NCBI GenBank assembly: GCA_018067055.1
Contig: JAGPVK010000096.1
Location: 1-9,460 of the forward strand
Length of the DNA: 9,460 nt
Source of the DNA: Sphingomonadales bacterium
Lineage (GTDB): Bacteria; Pseudomonadota; Alphaproteobacteria; Sphingomonadales; Sphingomonadaceae
Reading direction: 5' to 3'
Position 1 is the first letter of the stretch. Each line of letters starts with the position of its first letter. Shown piece by piece: positions 1 to 6,634 of this stretch. Under the pieces are notes generated by a model. The model searched no databases. It saw only the letters and a program-made list of their open reading frames with translations, and was not told the origin of the DNA. The position numbers and the translations under genes are program-made.

Positions 1-231
1 CGGACTGTTGAGGACCAGCTTGTTGTCCTTGCTGATCCGCATCACATCATCATAGCTGGTGACCAGCCAGAACGGATCGTGGATGTCGTCATTGACCACC
101 TTCACCACCGGCGTTTCGCTGCGCAGCCTGTCGAACCGGTCGAGCAGTGCATCCCAGTCGACATAATTGACCGGGTCGATAACCGCCTGCGCATCCGCGC
201 CGGATAGAATCGGCTCTGCTTGCGTTGCCAT
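1..231 (-). CDS. Cytochrome P450, N-terminal fragment (runs off the left edge)
   Basis: The first 77 codons of a cytochrome P450, a heme-thiolate monooxygenase that inserts oxygen into C-H bonds using electrons from a ferredoxin system. The visible part includes WDALLDRFDRLRSETPVVKV at residues 26-45, HDPFWLVTSYDDVMRIS at 51-67 and an LNS near residue 75. This matches the usual bacterial P450 N-terminus: a proline-containing helix A/beta-1 region, then the FW-(L/V)-V-T-x-(Y/H)-(D/A)-D-V strand and helix B. No signal peptide or membrane anchor is visible, so it should be a soluble class I enzyme. The heme cysteine, I-helix Thr and ExxR motif lie outside the window, so integrity and substrate class cannot be judged. 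The ATG overlaps the TGA of the upstream CoA ligase (TGATG), so the two are very probably cotranscribed and translationally coupled. The family call is confident; the subfamily is unknown. Confidence 0.85.
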   Translation of the reverse strand, partial: MATQAEPILSGADAQAVIDPVNYVDWDALLDRFDRLRSETPVVKVVNDDIHDPFWLVTSYDDVMRISKDNKLVLNSP

Positions 232-1766
232 CAGACTGCCTCGCTTTCCTGCTTCTTCCAATATTCGTCGCGCAGCAGCCGCTTGTAGAGCTTGCCGGTA
301 GCATGGCGCGGCAGCTCTGCGAGAAAGTCGATCCGGCGCGGAACCTTGATGCCGGACAGCGACTGGCGGAGATAGGCTTCCAGCTCCTGCGCCAGTTCCT
401 CGCCAGCATCGGCCATGTCCATCGGCTGCACGACCGCTACCACCTTCTCGCCCATATCTTCGTCCGGCGCGCCGATGACCGCGGCATCGGCAACCTTGTC
501 ATGGGTGACCAGCAGATTCTCAATCTCCTGCGGATAGATATTCACCCCGCCGGAAATGATCATGAAGCTCTTGCGATCGGTCAGATAGAGAAAGCCGTCC
601 TCGTCAAGCTTGCCGACATCGCCGAGCGAGGTCCAGCCCTTGGCGTGGGTGGCCGCCTTGGTTTTTTCGGGATCATTATGATATTCGAACTTGGAGCCGC
701 TCTCGAAATAGATCTGGCCTTCCTCGCCGACCGGGACTTCCTCGCCATTTTCATCGCAGATATGCACCACGCAATTGATCGGCTGCCCGACCGTGCCCTT
801 GTGCGTCAGCCAGCCTTCGCTGTTGCAGAAGACGAAGCCATTGCCTTCGGTTCCGGCATAATATTCATTGAGCACCGGTCCCCACCATTCGATCATCGCT
901 TCCTTGATCGGCACCGGTACCGGCGCCGCAGCGTGGACCGCGCTCTTGATCGAGGACACGTCATATTTGTTGCGGACCTCCTCCGGCAGTTTCAGCATCC
1001 GGACGAAATGGGTCGGCACCCACTGGCCAACATCGCACTTATATTTCTCGACCAGCTGCAGCGCATGTTCGGGATCGAATTTTTCCATGATGATGCTGGT
1101 GCCGCCAAGCGCCTGCACGGCGATGTTCCAGCGCAGCGGCGCAGCATGATAAAGCGGCGCCGGCGAAAGATAGACGCAATCCTTGTGAAACCCGAAAATC
1201 GCCTCGGCCAGCCCGGCGATGCCATTGGGTCCAGCGATATTTTCCTCCAGCGGCAAGGGCAGTTTCACGCCCTTGGGCTGGCCGGTGGTGCCAGACGAAT
1301 AGAGCATGTCGATACCGGCGCGCTCGTCGGCAATCGGCGTGTCCGGCATCGATTCGAGCACCGCCTCGATATTGCGATCGTCTTCCGCACCAAAGATCAG
1401 CTGCTCGACATCGGGATTCAGCGTGCGCAGCTGATCGACGACCGGCAACATTTTCTGCGAGCTGATCAGCAGCTTGGCACCGGAATCTTTCAAGATATAA
1501 CTGACTTCATCGGCGGTCAGACGGCTGGAAATGGCAACCTGAAACAGGCCGGATCGTTGTGATCCCCAAGTAACCGGGAAAAATTGCCGATGGTTTTCCA
1601 TGCAGATTGCGACGGTATCGCCGATCTGCAGACCGCGGCTGCGATACAGCTGCGCGACCTTGTTGGACAGCCTGTCCAGCTCTCCATAGGTGATGATTTC
1701 CCCGGAACTGGCCATGATGACGGCCGGCTTGTCAGGATTTTCTCGTGCGTGGACAGAAGGATGCAT
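231..1766 (-). CDS. Class I adenylate-forming acid-CoA ligase (fatty-acyl/aryl-CoA synthetase family)
   Basis: A 511-residue AMP-dependent acyl-CoA synthetase that activates a carboxylic acid through an acyl-AMP to its CoA thioester. All core motifs are present: the P-loop YSSGTTGQPKGV at 156-167, YYAGTEG at 302-308, GWTSLGD at 377-383, the hinge/gate TDRKSFMIISGGVNIYP at 396-412, and PRHATGK at 486-492 with the C-terminal catalytic lysine K492. Length is normal for the family and there is no targeting signal, so it is cytoplasmic. The reading frame extends upstream to 1826, but I chose the ATG at 1766 (MHPSVHAR) because GGAG lies 11 nt upstream and homology-like sequence begins there. The acyl-binding pocket does not identify the substrate by eye; medium-chain, aromatic, terpenoid or steroid side-chain acids are all possible. 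It overlaps the downstream P450 start by one base. An operator-like dyad lies 62 bp upstream. Confidence 0.93.
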   Translation of the reverse strand: MHPSVHARENPDKPAVIMASSGEIITYGELDRLSNKVAQLYRSRGLQIGDTVAICMENHRQFFPVTWGSQRSGLFQVAISSRLTADEVSYILKDSGAKLLISSQKMLPVVDQLRTLNPDVEQLIFGAEDDRNIEAVLESMPDTPIADERAGIDMLYSSGTTGQPKGVKLPLPLEENIAGPNGIAGLAEAIFGFHKDCVYLSPAPLYHAAPLRWNIAVQALGGTSIIMEKFDPEHALQLVEKYKCDVGQWVPTHFVRMLKLPEEVRNKYDVSSIKSAVHAAAPVPVPIKEAMIEWWGPVLNEYYAGTEGNGFVFCNSEGWLTHKGTVGQPINCVVHICDENGEEVPVGEEGQIYFESGSKFEYHNDPEKTKAATHAKGWTSLGDVGKLDEDGFLYLTDRKSFMIISGGVNIYPQEIENLLVTHDKVADAAVIGAPDEDMGEKVVAVVQPMDMADAGEELAQELEAYLRQSLSGIKVPRRIDFLAELPRHATGKLYKRLLRDEYWKKQESEAV

Positions 1767-1828
1767 GGTCCGGTGTTCTCCAAGAGTTCGATCGCCTGCT
1801 GCGGCGATTCGCTTTCCCGGCACCATGG

Positions 1829-1846
1829 TTTAATCGCACAGTTAAA
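1829..1846. promoter_or_regulatory. Operator-like dyad upstream of the CoA ligase-P450 pair
   Basis: The sequence TTTAATCGCACAGTTAAA has 5-bp inverted arms (TTTAA/TTAAA) separated by 8 nt with a G/C pair in the centre. It lies 62 bp upstream of the ligase ATG. It shares 14 of 18 positions with the element at 9010-9027 upstream of the flavoprotein gene, including the block TTAATCGC. Dyads of this size suit TetR/FadR/MarR-type repressors of acyl-CoA catabolic genes. Binding is inferred; no regulator gene is in the window. Confidence 0.45.
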
Positions 1847-1866
1847 TCAATCGATAGTCTCGTCAA
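1838..1866 (-). promoter_or_regulatory. Possible promoter of the CoA ligase-P450 pair
   Basis: On the minus strand a good -35-like TTGACG (1861-1866) is followed after 16-17 nt by TAACTG/AACTGT (1838-1844), a weak -10. The weak -10 lies inside the operator-like dyad, a typical arrangement for repression by blocking polymerase. Only the -35 is convincing by eye; alphaproteobacterial -10 boxes are often degenerate. Confidence 0.3.
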
Positions 1867-1893
1867 CCAACGATAGAATCGAGCAATTACCCC

Positions 1894-2643
1894 CTAGTTC
1901 TCCACATAAATATCCACAGGCACGGCCAGATCGGCAAATATCCGGCCGATCGGCGCCATGCTGGTCGCGCCCTGCTCGATTTCCGATTCGAGCATCGTCT
2001 GGCTGGCGGCACCCTTGAGCAGAACCACCACGGTGCGCGCTTCGCAAATCGCCGCCTTGGTGATCGTGACCAACGGCGTGTCGCCACCTTCTGGGAGCAA
2101 GCCAACGGCTATTTTTTCCGGCGGGCCATCCAGCGCTTCTTCCATGTCGGCGCTTTCCATGATCCCGGCAGTGCTGCCGTCGGCGCCCATGCCGAGCAGC
2201 ACCAGATCGGGTGGCCATTTGGTGTCGCGCAACCGTGCGTCGGCAGCGGCACCGGCCATATGATAATCCTCATGCTCCGGCGCCAATGGCAGCACCCGTG
2301 CACCGCGCGTCAGGAACAGACTCGCCAGCTTCTTCACATGGCTGCGCGGGTCATCGAGCGGCACCAGCAGGTCATCGGTCGGGATGATCGTAACATATTT
2401 CCACTTGATCGGCTTGGCCGCCAGTGCCTCGAGCACCGGCATCGCGTCATCACTGGCCGGTAGCGCCAGCAAGGCATCACCGCGCGCATCCAGCGCGCTT
2501 TCGATGATGAACTGGATATCGCCGGCAACCGCATCGACCATCTCGGCCGGATCGTCAAAATCCCACCATTCGAGCATCGACTCCTCACCTTCGGGCAGGT
2601 CATCCATATCAAAATCTTCTATCGCATCTTCGAATTCGTTCAT
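1894..2643 (-). CDS. 6-phosphogluconolactonase-like protein with altered active-site motifs
   Basis: A 249-residue protein with the layout of the Pgl/SOL family (glucosamine-6-phosphate isomerase/6-phosphogluconolactonase superfamily). Family-like blocks are EWWDFDDPAEMVDAVAGDI at 25-43, VTIIPTDDLLVP at 84-95, DLVLLGMGADGSTAG at 146-160 and a C-terminal VVVLLKGAAS at 205-214. Active Pgl enzymes hydrolyse 6-phosphogluconolactone in the pentose-phosphate/Entner-Doudoroff route. Here the usual GGxTP phosphate loop reads LPASDDAMP (61-69), the DER/DDR-x-VP arginine is leucine (L92), and the DGHTAS histidine is serine (DGSTAG, S157). A normal lactonase activity is therefore doubtful. The N-terminus is strongly acidic (15 D/E in the first 31 residues). 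An alternative ATG at 2577 (MLEWWDF) has GAGGAG 3 nt upstream and would remove most of that extension. No zwf, edd or glk is adjacent; the gene stands alone. Fold family is fairly sure, function is not. Confidence 0.72.
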   Translation of the reverse strand: MNEFEDAIEDFDMDDLPEGEESMLEWWDFDDPAEMVDAVAGDIQFIIESALDARGDALLALPASDDAMPVLEALAAKPIKWKYVTIIPTDDLLVPLDDPRSHVKKLASLFLTRGARVLPLAPEHEDYHMAGAAADARLRDTKWPPDLVLLGMGADGSTAGIMESADMEEALDGPPEKIAVGLLPEGGDTPLVTITKAAICEARTVVVLLKGAASQTMLESEIEQGATSMAPIGRIFADLAVPVDIYVEN

Positions 2644-2732
2644 TTTTCTGTCCGTTAGCCAAATTTTCTCGCGCTTCTAACCGGTGTTCCGGTCGAAACA
2701 AAGGTGAAACATGAGATTTTTCCGGCGCATTG

Positions 2733-3158
2733 CTAGTTTGCAGGCAGCTCCGCCGGCGGCTCATCCAGCATCAATTCCGATGGCCGCAATATGGTGAGCG
2801 ACGCGGGTGCGCCGTTACCTTCTTCGCGCGCGCTGATATCGACCTGGATGAAGCGCTGATCCTCGGTCAGCTTTGCATCCTGTGCCCATTGCCATTGCCA
2901 GCCGCCATTCTCGACCGTTCCGTTCTGCTGACCCAGAGCGGGCGGGCGCGGGTCGGTGAGAATCTCGACCGCCCGGTTGCGGACCACCGTTTGCGCCACA
3001 ACGCGCAGTTCCAGTTCGGCGGCATTGTGGGTCGTATAGGCCTGCAGCCGGATCAGCGACAGCGCAGCGAGACTGAACACCGACAAGGCGACCAGCATCT
3101 CGATCAGGGTAAAGCCACGTTCCCCAGATTTGGCAGGACTGTATTTGCCGAGCCGCAT
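2733..3158 (-). CDS. gspI: Type II secretion minor pseudopilin GspI
   Basis: A 141-residue type IV prepilin-like protein. The leader ends in GERG, followed by FTLIEMLVALSVFSLAALSL. That gives the prepilin peptidase cleavage site after G15, F16 as the first mature residue, the conserved Glu at mature +5 (E20), and a hydrophobic helix that anchors it in the inner membrane before assembly. The A-x-x-L-x-R-x-Q-A block near residues 32-40 and the overall size fit GspI/PulI, which sits at the pseudopilus tip with GspJ, GspK and GspH. The ATG at 3158 overlaps the TGA of gspH (TGATG); a GTG one codon upstream (3161) is an alternative start. After it comes the lactonase-like gene, not gspJ, so the tip-complex partners must be elsewhere. 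Confidence 0.85.
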   Translation of the reverse strand: MRLGKYSPAKSGERGFTLIEMLVALSVFSLAALSLIRLQAYTTHNAAELELRVVAQTVVRNRAVEILTDPRPPALGQQNGTVENGGWQWQWAQDAKLTEDQRFIQVDISAREEGNGAPASLTILRPSELMLDEPPAELPAN

Positions 3159-3637
3159 CACGGCGCTGCTCCCGCCAGCTTGACATCGCCCATCGGCGCA
3201 ATCAGCACGCGGCGACTTTGCGTCTCGCCCTGCAGCACAAGCTCGGCCTGATCACTCGGCAGGCCGGTGCTTTCAAAGCTGATCATCATCGTCCCGTTGT
3301 CACCGGTGTTCGCGGTCACGCCGCTCGACCAGTTGGTCGACACAAACGGCTTGTCCTCGATCACCGACCAGCTGCCCTTGCGCCGTTCCAGAAAGCTGTA
3401 GCCGGAAGGCGTGATCTGTACCGCCATCGGTCGCGATTGCAGGATCGCATTGTCGCGCAGCGCCGCTGTGCGCGCGGCGAAGCGCTGGGCATCTTCCTCG
3501 AGCTTGCTGCTGCCGCTGGGGAAGGAAAAGACCACCACCGATGCCATCAGCCCGATGATCAGCAATACCACCATCAATTCCACCAGAGTGAAGCCCGATG
3601 CATTTTCGCTTGCGGTTGGCATTTTCTTTGCGATCAT
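3158..3637 (-). CDS. gspH: Type II secretion minor pseudopilin GspH
   Basis: A 159-residue prepilin-like protein. A short basic leader (MIAKK...) leads to NASG|FTLVELMVVLLIIGLMAS, with cleavage predicted after G15, F16 as the mature first residue and E20 at +5. The following hydrophobic stretch is the N-terminal pilin helix. Downstream, LEEDAQRFAARTAALRDNAI at about 46-65 continues the helix with the R-F-A-A-R pattern typical of GspH/FimT, and the remainder is a beta-rich globular domain. GspH is a minor subunit of the periplasmic pseudopilus that pushes folded proteins through the outer-membrane secretin. It overlaps gspI by one base. FimT, the type IV pilus counterpart, is the main alternative, but pairing with a GspI-like gene favours GspH. 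No strong Shine-Dalgarno is seen before the ATG at 3637; an ATG at 3622 is also possible. Confidence 0.82.
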   Translation of the reverse strand: MIAKKMPTASENASGFTLVELMVVLLIIGLMASVVVFSFPSGSSKLEEDAQRFAARTAALRDNAILQSRPMAVQITPSGYSFLERRKGSWSVIEDKPFVSTNWSSGVTANTGDNGTMMISFESTGLPSDQAELVLQGETQSRRVLIAPMGDVKLAGAAP

Positions 3638-3671
3638 TATCGTTCATTTAGCGAGTTGAGCGGAGCGAGTC

Positions 3672-3696
3672 TTGCAGAATCCATGAACCCCTGCAA
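3672..3696. promoter_or_regulatory. Inverted repeat in the divergent gspH/crotonase gap
   Basis: TTGCAG at 3672-3677 and CTGCAA at 3691-3696 form 6-bp inverted arms around a 13-nt spacer. They lie in the 103-bp region from which gspHI and the crotonase gene diverge. Each arm also reads as a weak -35-like TTGCAG on its own strand (plus at 3672, minus at 3696), but no matching -10 is convincing. It may be an operator or chance; the call is tentative. Confidence 0.25.
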
Positions 3697-3740
3697 TGAC
3701 AGCGGCATAAGAAAAGAAACGCAGGGCAAGGAAATATTCA

Positions 3741-4538
3741 ATGGCAGACGTCACTCTCTACGAGAAAAATGACCGCATCGTTACAATCACGCTGAACAAG
3801 CCGGAAACGCGCAATGCGCTGTCGAAAGATTTGTGCGAGGCGCTTGTCAATGCAATCAACCGGGCAGACGCAGACGCCGGTGTCAGTTGCGTCGTGCTCG
3901 CCGCCAACGGCAAGAGCTTTTCTTCCGGCGGCAATCTTCACGAGATCAAGGCGATGACCGCCGACCAGAATATGTCTCCGCTGGAAATCGAGAATTGGTA
4001 CAAGACGGGTATTCAGCGCATCCCGCTGGCCTTTTCGCAAATCTCGGTGCCGGTGATTGCCGCGGTCAACGGCCACGCGATCGGCGCCGGCAATGACCTG
4101 ACCACGATGTGCGATATCCGCATCGCCGGCGAGGACGCAATCTTCGCCGAGAGCTTCCTGCGCGTCGGTCTCATTCCCGGCGACGGTGGCGCCTGGTTGC
4201 TGCCGCGGATCGTCGGTCAGGCCCGGGCCAACCAGATGCTGTTTACCGGTGAATTTATCGATGCACAAAAAGCGCTTGATTATGGCCTGGTGTCGGAAGT
4301 CGTTGCCAACGACAAGCTGCTCGAACGCGCCTATGAACTGGCCGAAATGGTCGTCGGCCTGCCGCCATTGGCGATCCGCAAGACTAAAGAACTGGTCCGT
4401 ACGGCGCAGAGCGTGACACTGAAGGAAAATCTCGATCAGGCGGCTCTGTTCCAGGGCGTGTTGCAACAGATGGACGACCATCGCGAGGCGATTGATGCGA
4501 TACTCGAAAAACGCAAGCCGGTGTTCAAGGGGGCGTGA
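3741..4538 (+). CDS. Enoyl-CoA hydratase/isomerase family protein (crotonase fold)
   Basis: A 265-residue crotonase-superfamily enzyme acting on acyl-CoA thioesters in the cytoplasm. The two oxyanion-hole segments are present: GKSFSSGGNL at 57-66 and AVNGHAIGAGNDLTTMCDI at 108-126. GLIPGDGGAWLLPRIVG at 143-159 and a C-terminal trimerisation region follow. Length is typical. Aligned by eye to rat mitochondrial enoyl-CoA hydratase, the glutamates E144 and E164 correspond to D119 and F139 here. The GLIP..GG.W.LPR motif resembles PaaG-type isomerases, so isomerase or another crotonase reaction is as likely as simple hydration. The start is supported by AAGGA 8 nt before the ATG. It is the first gene of the plus-strand series and is divergent from gspH. 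Family assignment is firm; the reaction is open. Confidence 0.92.
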   Translation: MADVTLYEKNDRIVTITLNKPETRNALSKDLCEALVNAINRADADAGVSCVVLAANGKSFSSGGNLHEIKAMTADQNMSPLEIENWYKTGIQRIPLAFSQISVPVIAAVNGHAIGAGNDLTTMCDIRIAGEDAIFAESFLRVGLIPGDGGAWLLPRIVGQARANQMLFTGEFIDAQKALDYGLVSEVVANDKLLERAYELAEMVVGLPPLAIRKTKELVRTAQSVTLKENLDQAALFQGVLQQMDDHREAIDAILEKRKPVFKGA

Positions 4539-4544
4539 TTGCCG

Positions 4545-4633
4545 GGGAGACTATTCTCCCGCGAAGGCGGAAGTCTATCTCCCCATAGTGCGTATAAGCA
4601 GCTTCGGGAGATGGGCCCCTGCCTGCGCAGGGG
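4545..4633. repeat. REP/BIME-like palindromic repeat pair between crotonase and sulfatase genes
   Basis: Several hairpins fill this gap. GGGAGA/TCTCCC (4545-4550 and 4555-4560) has a 4-nt loop. CCGC/GCGG (4559-4562 and 4567-4570) is an alternative overlapping stem. CCCCTGC/GCAGGGG (4616-4622 and 4627-4633) is a perfect 7-bp stem with a CTGC loop. ATCTCCC at 4577-4583 pairs with GGGAGAT at 4606-4612, so the two hairpin units are diverged inverted copies around a central spacer. The first stem directly follows the crotonase stop and could attenuate transcription, but it has no T-run. I recall CCCGCGAAGGCGG-type palindromes as common in sphingomonads. Confidence 0.75.
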
Positions 4634-4639
4634 AACAAT

Positions 4640-4645
4640 AGGAGG
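4640..4645 (+). promoter_or_regulatory. Strong ribosome binding site of the alkylsulfatase gene
   Basis: AGGAGG, a full match to the anti-Shine-Dalgarno core, lies 6 nt before the ATG at 4652 and just after the second hairpin of the repeat. It fixes the start codon of the sulfatase and suggests efficient translation. Confidence 0.75.
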
Positions 4646-4651
4646 GATAGA

Positions 4652-6613
4652 ATGAAAAAGACCGCTATTTTGATTGCAGCCCTGATATCGGCTGTTCCTA
4701 TATTGGCTGCCCCTCCGCAAGGCGTCGCAACCGAAGCGACGAAGGCCGCCAATGCGGAAGTAGCGGCAGAGTTGCCGATTGCCGACCAGAGTGATTTCGA
4801 AAATGCCAATCGCGGCCTGCTCGCCAAGATCCCGGGCGACAAGATCCTCAACGAGGATGGCTCGGTCGCCTGGGATTCGCACCAGTTCGACTTTATCACC
4901 GGCGCGGCGCCGGACACGGTCAACCCGTCGCTCTGGCGGCAGGCGAAACTCAACAGCGTCCACGGCCTGTTCGAAGTGGTCCCCGGCATCTATCAGATTC
5001 GCGGCTATGACCTGGCCCAGATGACGCTGATCGCCGGCAAGACCGGCTGGATCGTTGTCGATCCGCTGACCACCCCGGCGCCGGCGAAAGCCGGACTGGC
5101 GCTGGCCAACAAGACCCTCGGCGACCGACCGGTTGTCGCGGTGATCTTCACCCACAGCCATGGCGACCATTTTGGCGGTATCGCCGGTGTCGCCTCGCCC
5201 GAGGATGTCCGGTCTGGCAAGATACAGATCATTGCCCCGCACGGCTTTCTCGCCGAATCCGTCGGTGAAAGCGTGATTGCCGGCACCGCGATGAACCGCC
5301 GCGTGCAATATCAGTTCGGCACCGCTCTGCCGGTCGGCACAACCGGCCATGTCGGCGGCGGCCTTGGCCAGAAACTGTCGAGCGGTGATGTGTCGCTGGT
5401 GCCGCCGACCCGGTCGATCAGCAAGGACGGAGAGACGCTTCTTCTCGACGGTATCAGCTTCGATTTTATGGATGCCGGCGAAACCGAAGCACCGGCCGAG
5501 CTGGTTTTCTACATGCCGCAGTTTAAGGCGCTGCACACAGCGGAAGTGGCGACCCGCACTTTTCACAATGTGCTGACACCGCGCGGCGCGCTGGTGCGCG
5601 ATACGCTGAAATGGAGCAAGGTGATCGACGCGATGCTCGCCAGATATGGCGCGAAATCAGACGTCATGCTGGCCTCGCATCACTGGCCGACATGGGGATC
5701 TGACAACGTGAAAACCGCGCTGAAAAACCAGCGCGGCATCTATCGCTATGTCCATGACCAGACCATGCGCCAGGCCAATCAGGGCGCGACGATGCACGAG
5801 ATCGCCGAGAATATCGGCGAACCGGATTTCGCCAAGAGCGACTTTGGCGTGCGCGATTATTACGGCACGCTCAACCATAACAGCAAGGCGGTCTACCAGC
5901 GCTATTTCGGCTGGTGGGACGCGGTCCCGGCCCATTATCACGAACTGCCGCCAGTCGAAGCCTCGAAAAAATATGTCGAAGCGATGGGCGGGACAGACAA
6001 GGCGCTGGCGGTTGGCGAGAAGGCTTTCAACGAAGGCGATTATCGCTGGGCGGCCACGGTCTTCAACCATCTCGTATTCGCCGATCCGGCTGATGAAGCG
6101 GCCAAGCAATGGCTGGCCTCGACATACGAACAGCTGGGCTTCCAGTCCGAAGCAGGAACCTGGCGCAATATCTATCTGGTGGGTGCCAGGGAATTGCGCG
6201 AAGGCAATAATGTGAAAAATTCGATCAGCACCGCCAATGCCAAGGTGCTCAGTGGCATCCCGGCGGTTGACCTGTTCGACGCCATGGCAACCCGCTTCAA
6301 TCCGGCCAAGATGCAGGGTGACGGCGGTATCATCCGCTTCTGGTTCCCCGACCGGAAAGAGGCGGTCAGCATCGATCTCGGCAAAAGCGTGATGTTCCCG
6401 CGCCGAGAGGATTACGCGATTACCGCCGACGGATCAGACACGCAGATCACCATCAGCCGGGCAGAATTTACCAAGCTGCTGATGTGGGAAACCAGTCCGA
6501 TGGCGCTGATCCGGGACAAGCAGATGATCATCAGCGGAAATGATGCCCTAATGGCCACCATGTTTCTGGCGCTGGATGAGGTAAACCCGCAATTCGATAT
6601 CGTTACGCCATGA
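4652..6613 (+). CDS. Secreted alkylsulfatase of the SdsA1/BDS1 type (metallo-beta-lactamase fold)
   Basis: A 653-residue type III alkylsulfatase, which hydrolyses primary alkyl sulfates (SDS-like esters) to alcohol and sulfate with a two-zinc site. The N-terminus MKKTAILIAALISAVPILAA is a signal peptide with cleavage near A19-A20, placing the enzyme in the periplasm or outside. The zinc motif THSHGDHFGG is at 167-176 (H168, H170, D172, H173). Further ligand candidates are E279 (GETEAPAE), E298 (HTAEVATRTFHN) and H343 (ASHHWPTWG). As I recall the Pseudomonas SdsA1 ligands, all seven sit at a constant offset of one residue. A helical dimerisation domain follows (about 385-520) and then an SCP2-like lipid-binding domain (about 530-650). 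Length equals the family norm, so the gene looks intact. A perfect AGGAGG supports the start. The neighbouring acyl-CoA genes could consume the released alcohol after oxidation. Confidence 0.95.
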   Translation: MKKTAILIAALISAVPILAAPPQGVATEATKAANAEVAAELPIADQSDFENANRGLLAKIPGDKILNEDGSVAWDSHQFDFITGAAPDTVNPSLWRQAKLNSVHGLFEVVPGIYQIRGYDLAQMTLIAGKTGWIVVDPLTTPAPAKAGLALANKTLGDRPVVAVIFTHSHGDHFGGIAGVASPEDVRSGKIQIIAPHGFLAESVGESVIAGTAMNRRVQYQFGTALPVGTTGHVGGGLGQKLSSGDVSLVPPTRSISKDGETLLLDGISFDFMDAGETEAPAELVFYMPQFKALHTAEVATRTFHNVLTPRGALVRDTLKWSKVIDAMLARYGAKSDVMLASHHWPTWGSDNVKTALKNQRGIYRYVHDQTMRQANQGATMHEIAENIGEPDFAKSDFGVRDYYGTLNHNSKAVYQRYFGWWDAVPAHYHELPPVEASKKYVEAMGGTDKALAVGEKAFNEGDYRWAATVFNHLVFADPADEAAKQWLASTYEQLGFQSEAGTWRNIYLVGARELREGNNVKNSISTANAKVLSGIPAVDLFDAMATRFNPAKMQGDGGIIRFWFPDRKEAVSIDLGKSVMFPRREDYAITADGSDTQITISRAEFTKLLMWETSPMALIRDKQMIISGNDALMATMFLALDEVNPQFDIVTP

Positions 6614-6634
6614 CGAACAGAGGGCAAATCAGAC

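Noticed and set aside
225..1562. A 445-codon open frame on the plus strand opposite the CoA ligase
   Set aside because: It is the antisense of a clear full-length CoA ligase with all motifs; its translation is rich in His/Arg/Asp with no domain, and it is open because of GC-rich codon bias.
1851..1877. Direct repeat of CGATAG upstream of the ligase as a regulator site
   Set aside because: Only six bases repeated twice with irregular spacing; chance is likely in a region of this length.
2680..2693. Hairpin ACCGG-TGTT-CCGGT between gspI and the lactonase homologue as a terminator
   Set aside because: The stem is only 5 bp and no T-run follows on the minus strand, so a rho-independent terminator is not supported.
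3738..4481. A 247-codon minus-strand frame opposite the crotonase
   Set aside because: Antisense shadow of a gene with clear crotonase motifs and a good ribosome binding site.
4545..4560. Rho-independent terminator of the crotonase gene
   Set aside because: A 6-bp stem with a 4-nt loop is present but it is followed by GCGAAGGCGG instead of a T-run; it is better explained as part of the palindromic repeat.
4436..5566. A 376-codon minus-strand frame across the crotonase end and sulfatase start
   Set aside because: It crosses the repeat region and runs antisense to the signal peptide and zinc motif of the sulfatase; low-complexity Arg/Gly-rich translation, no family signature.
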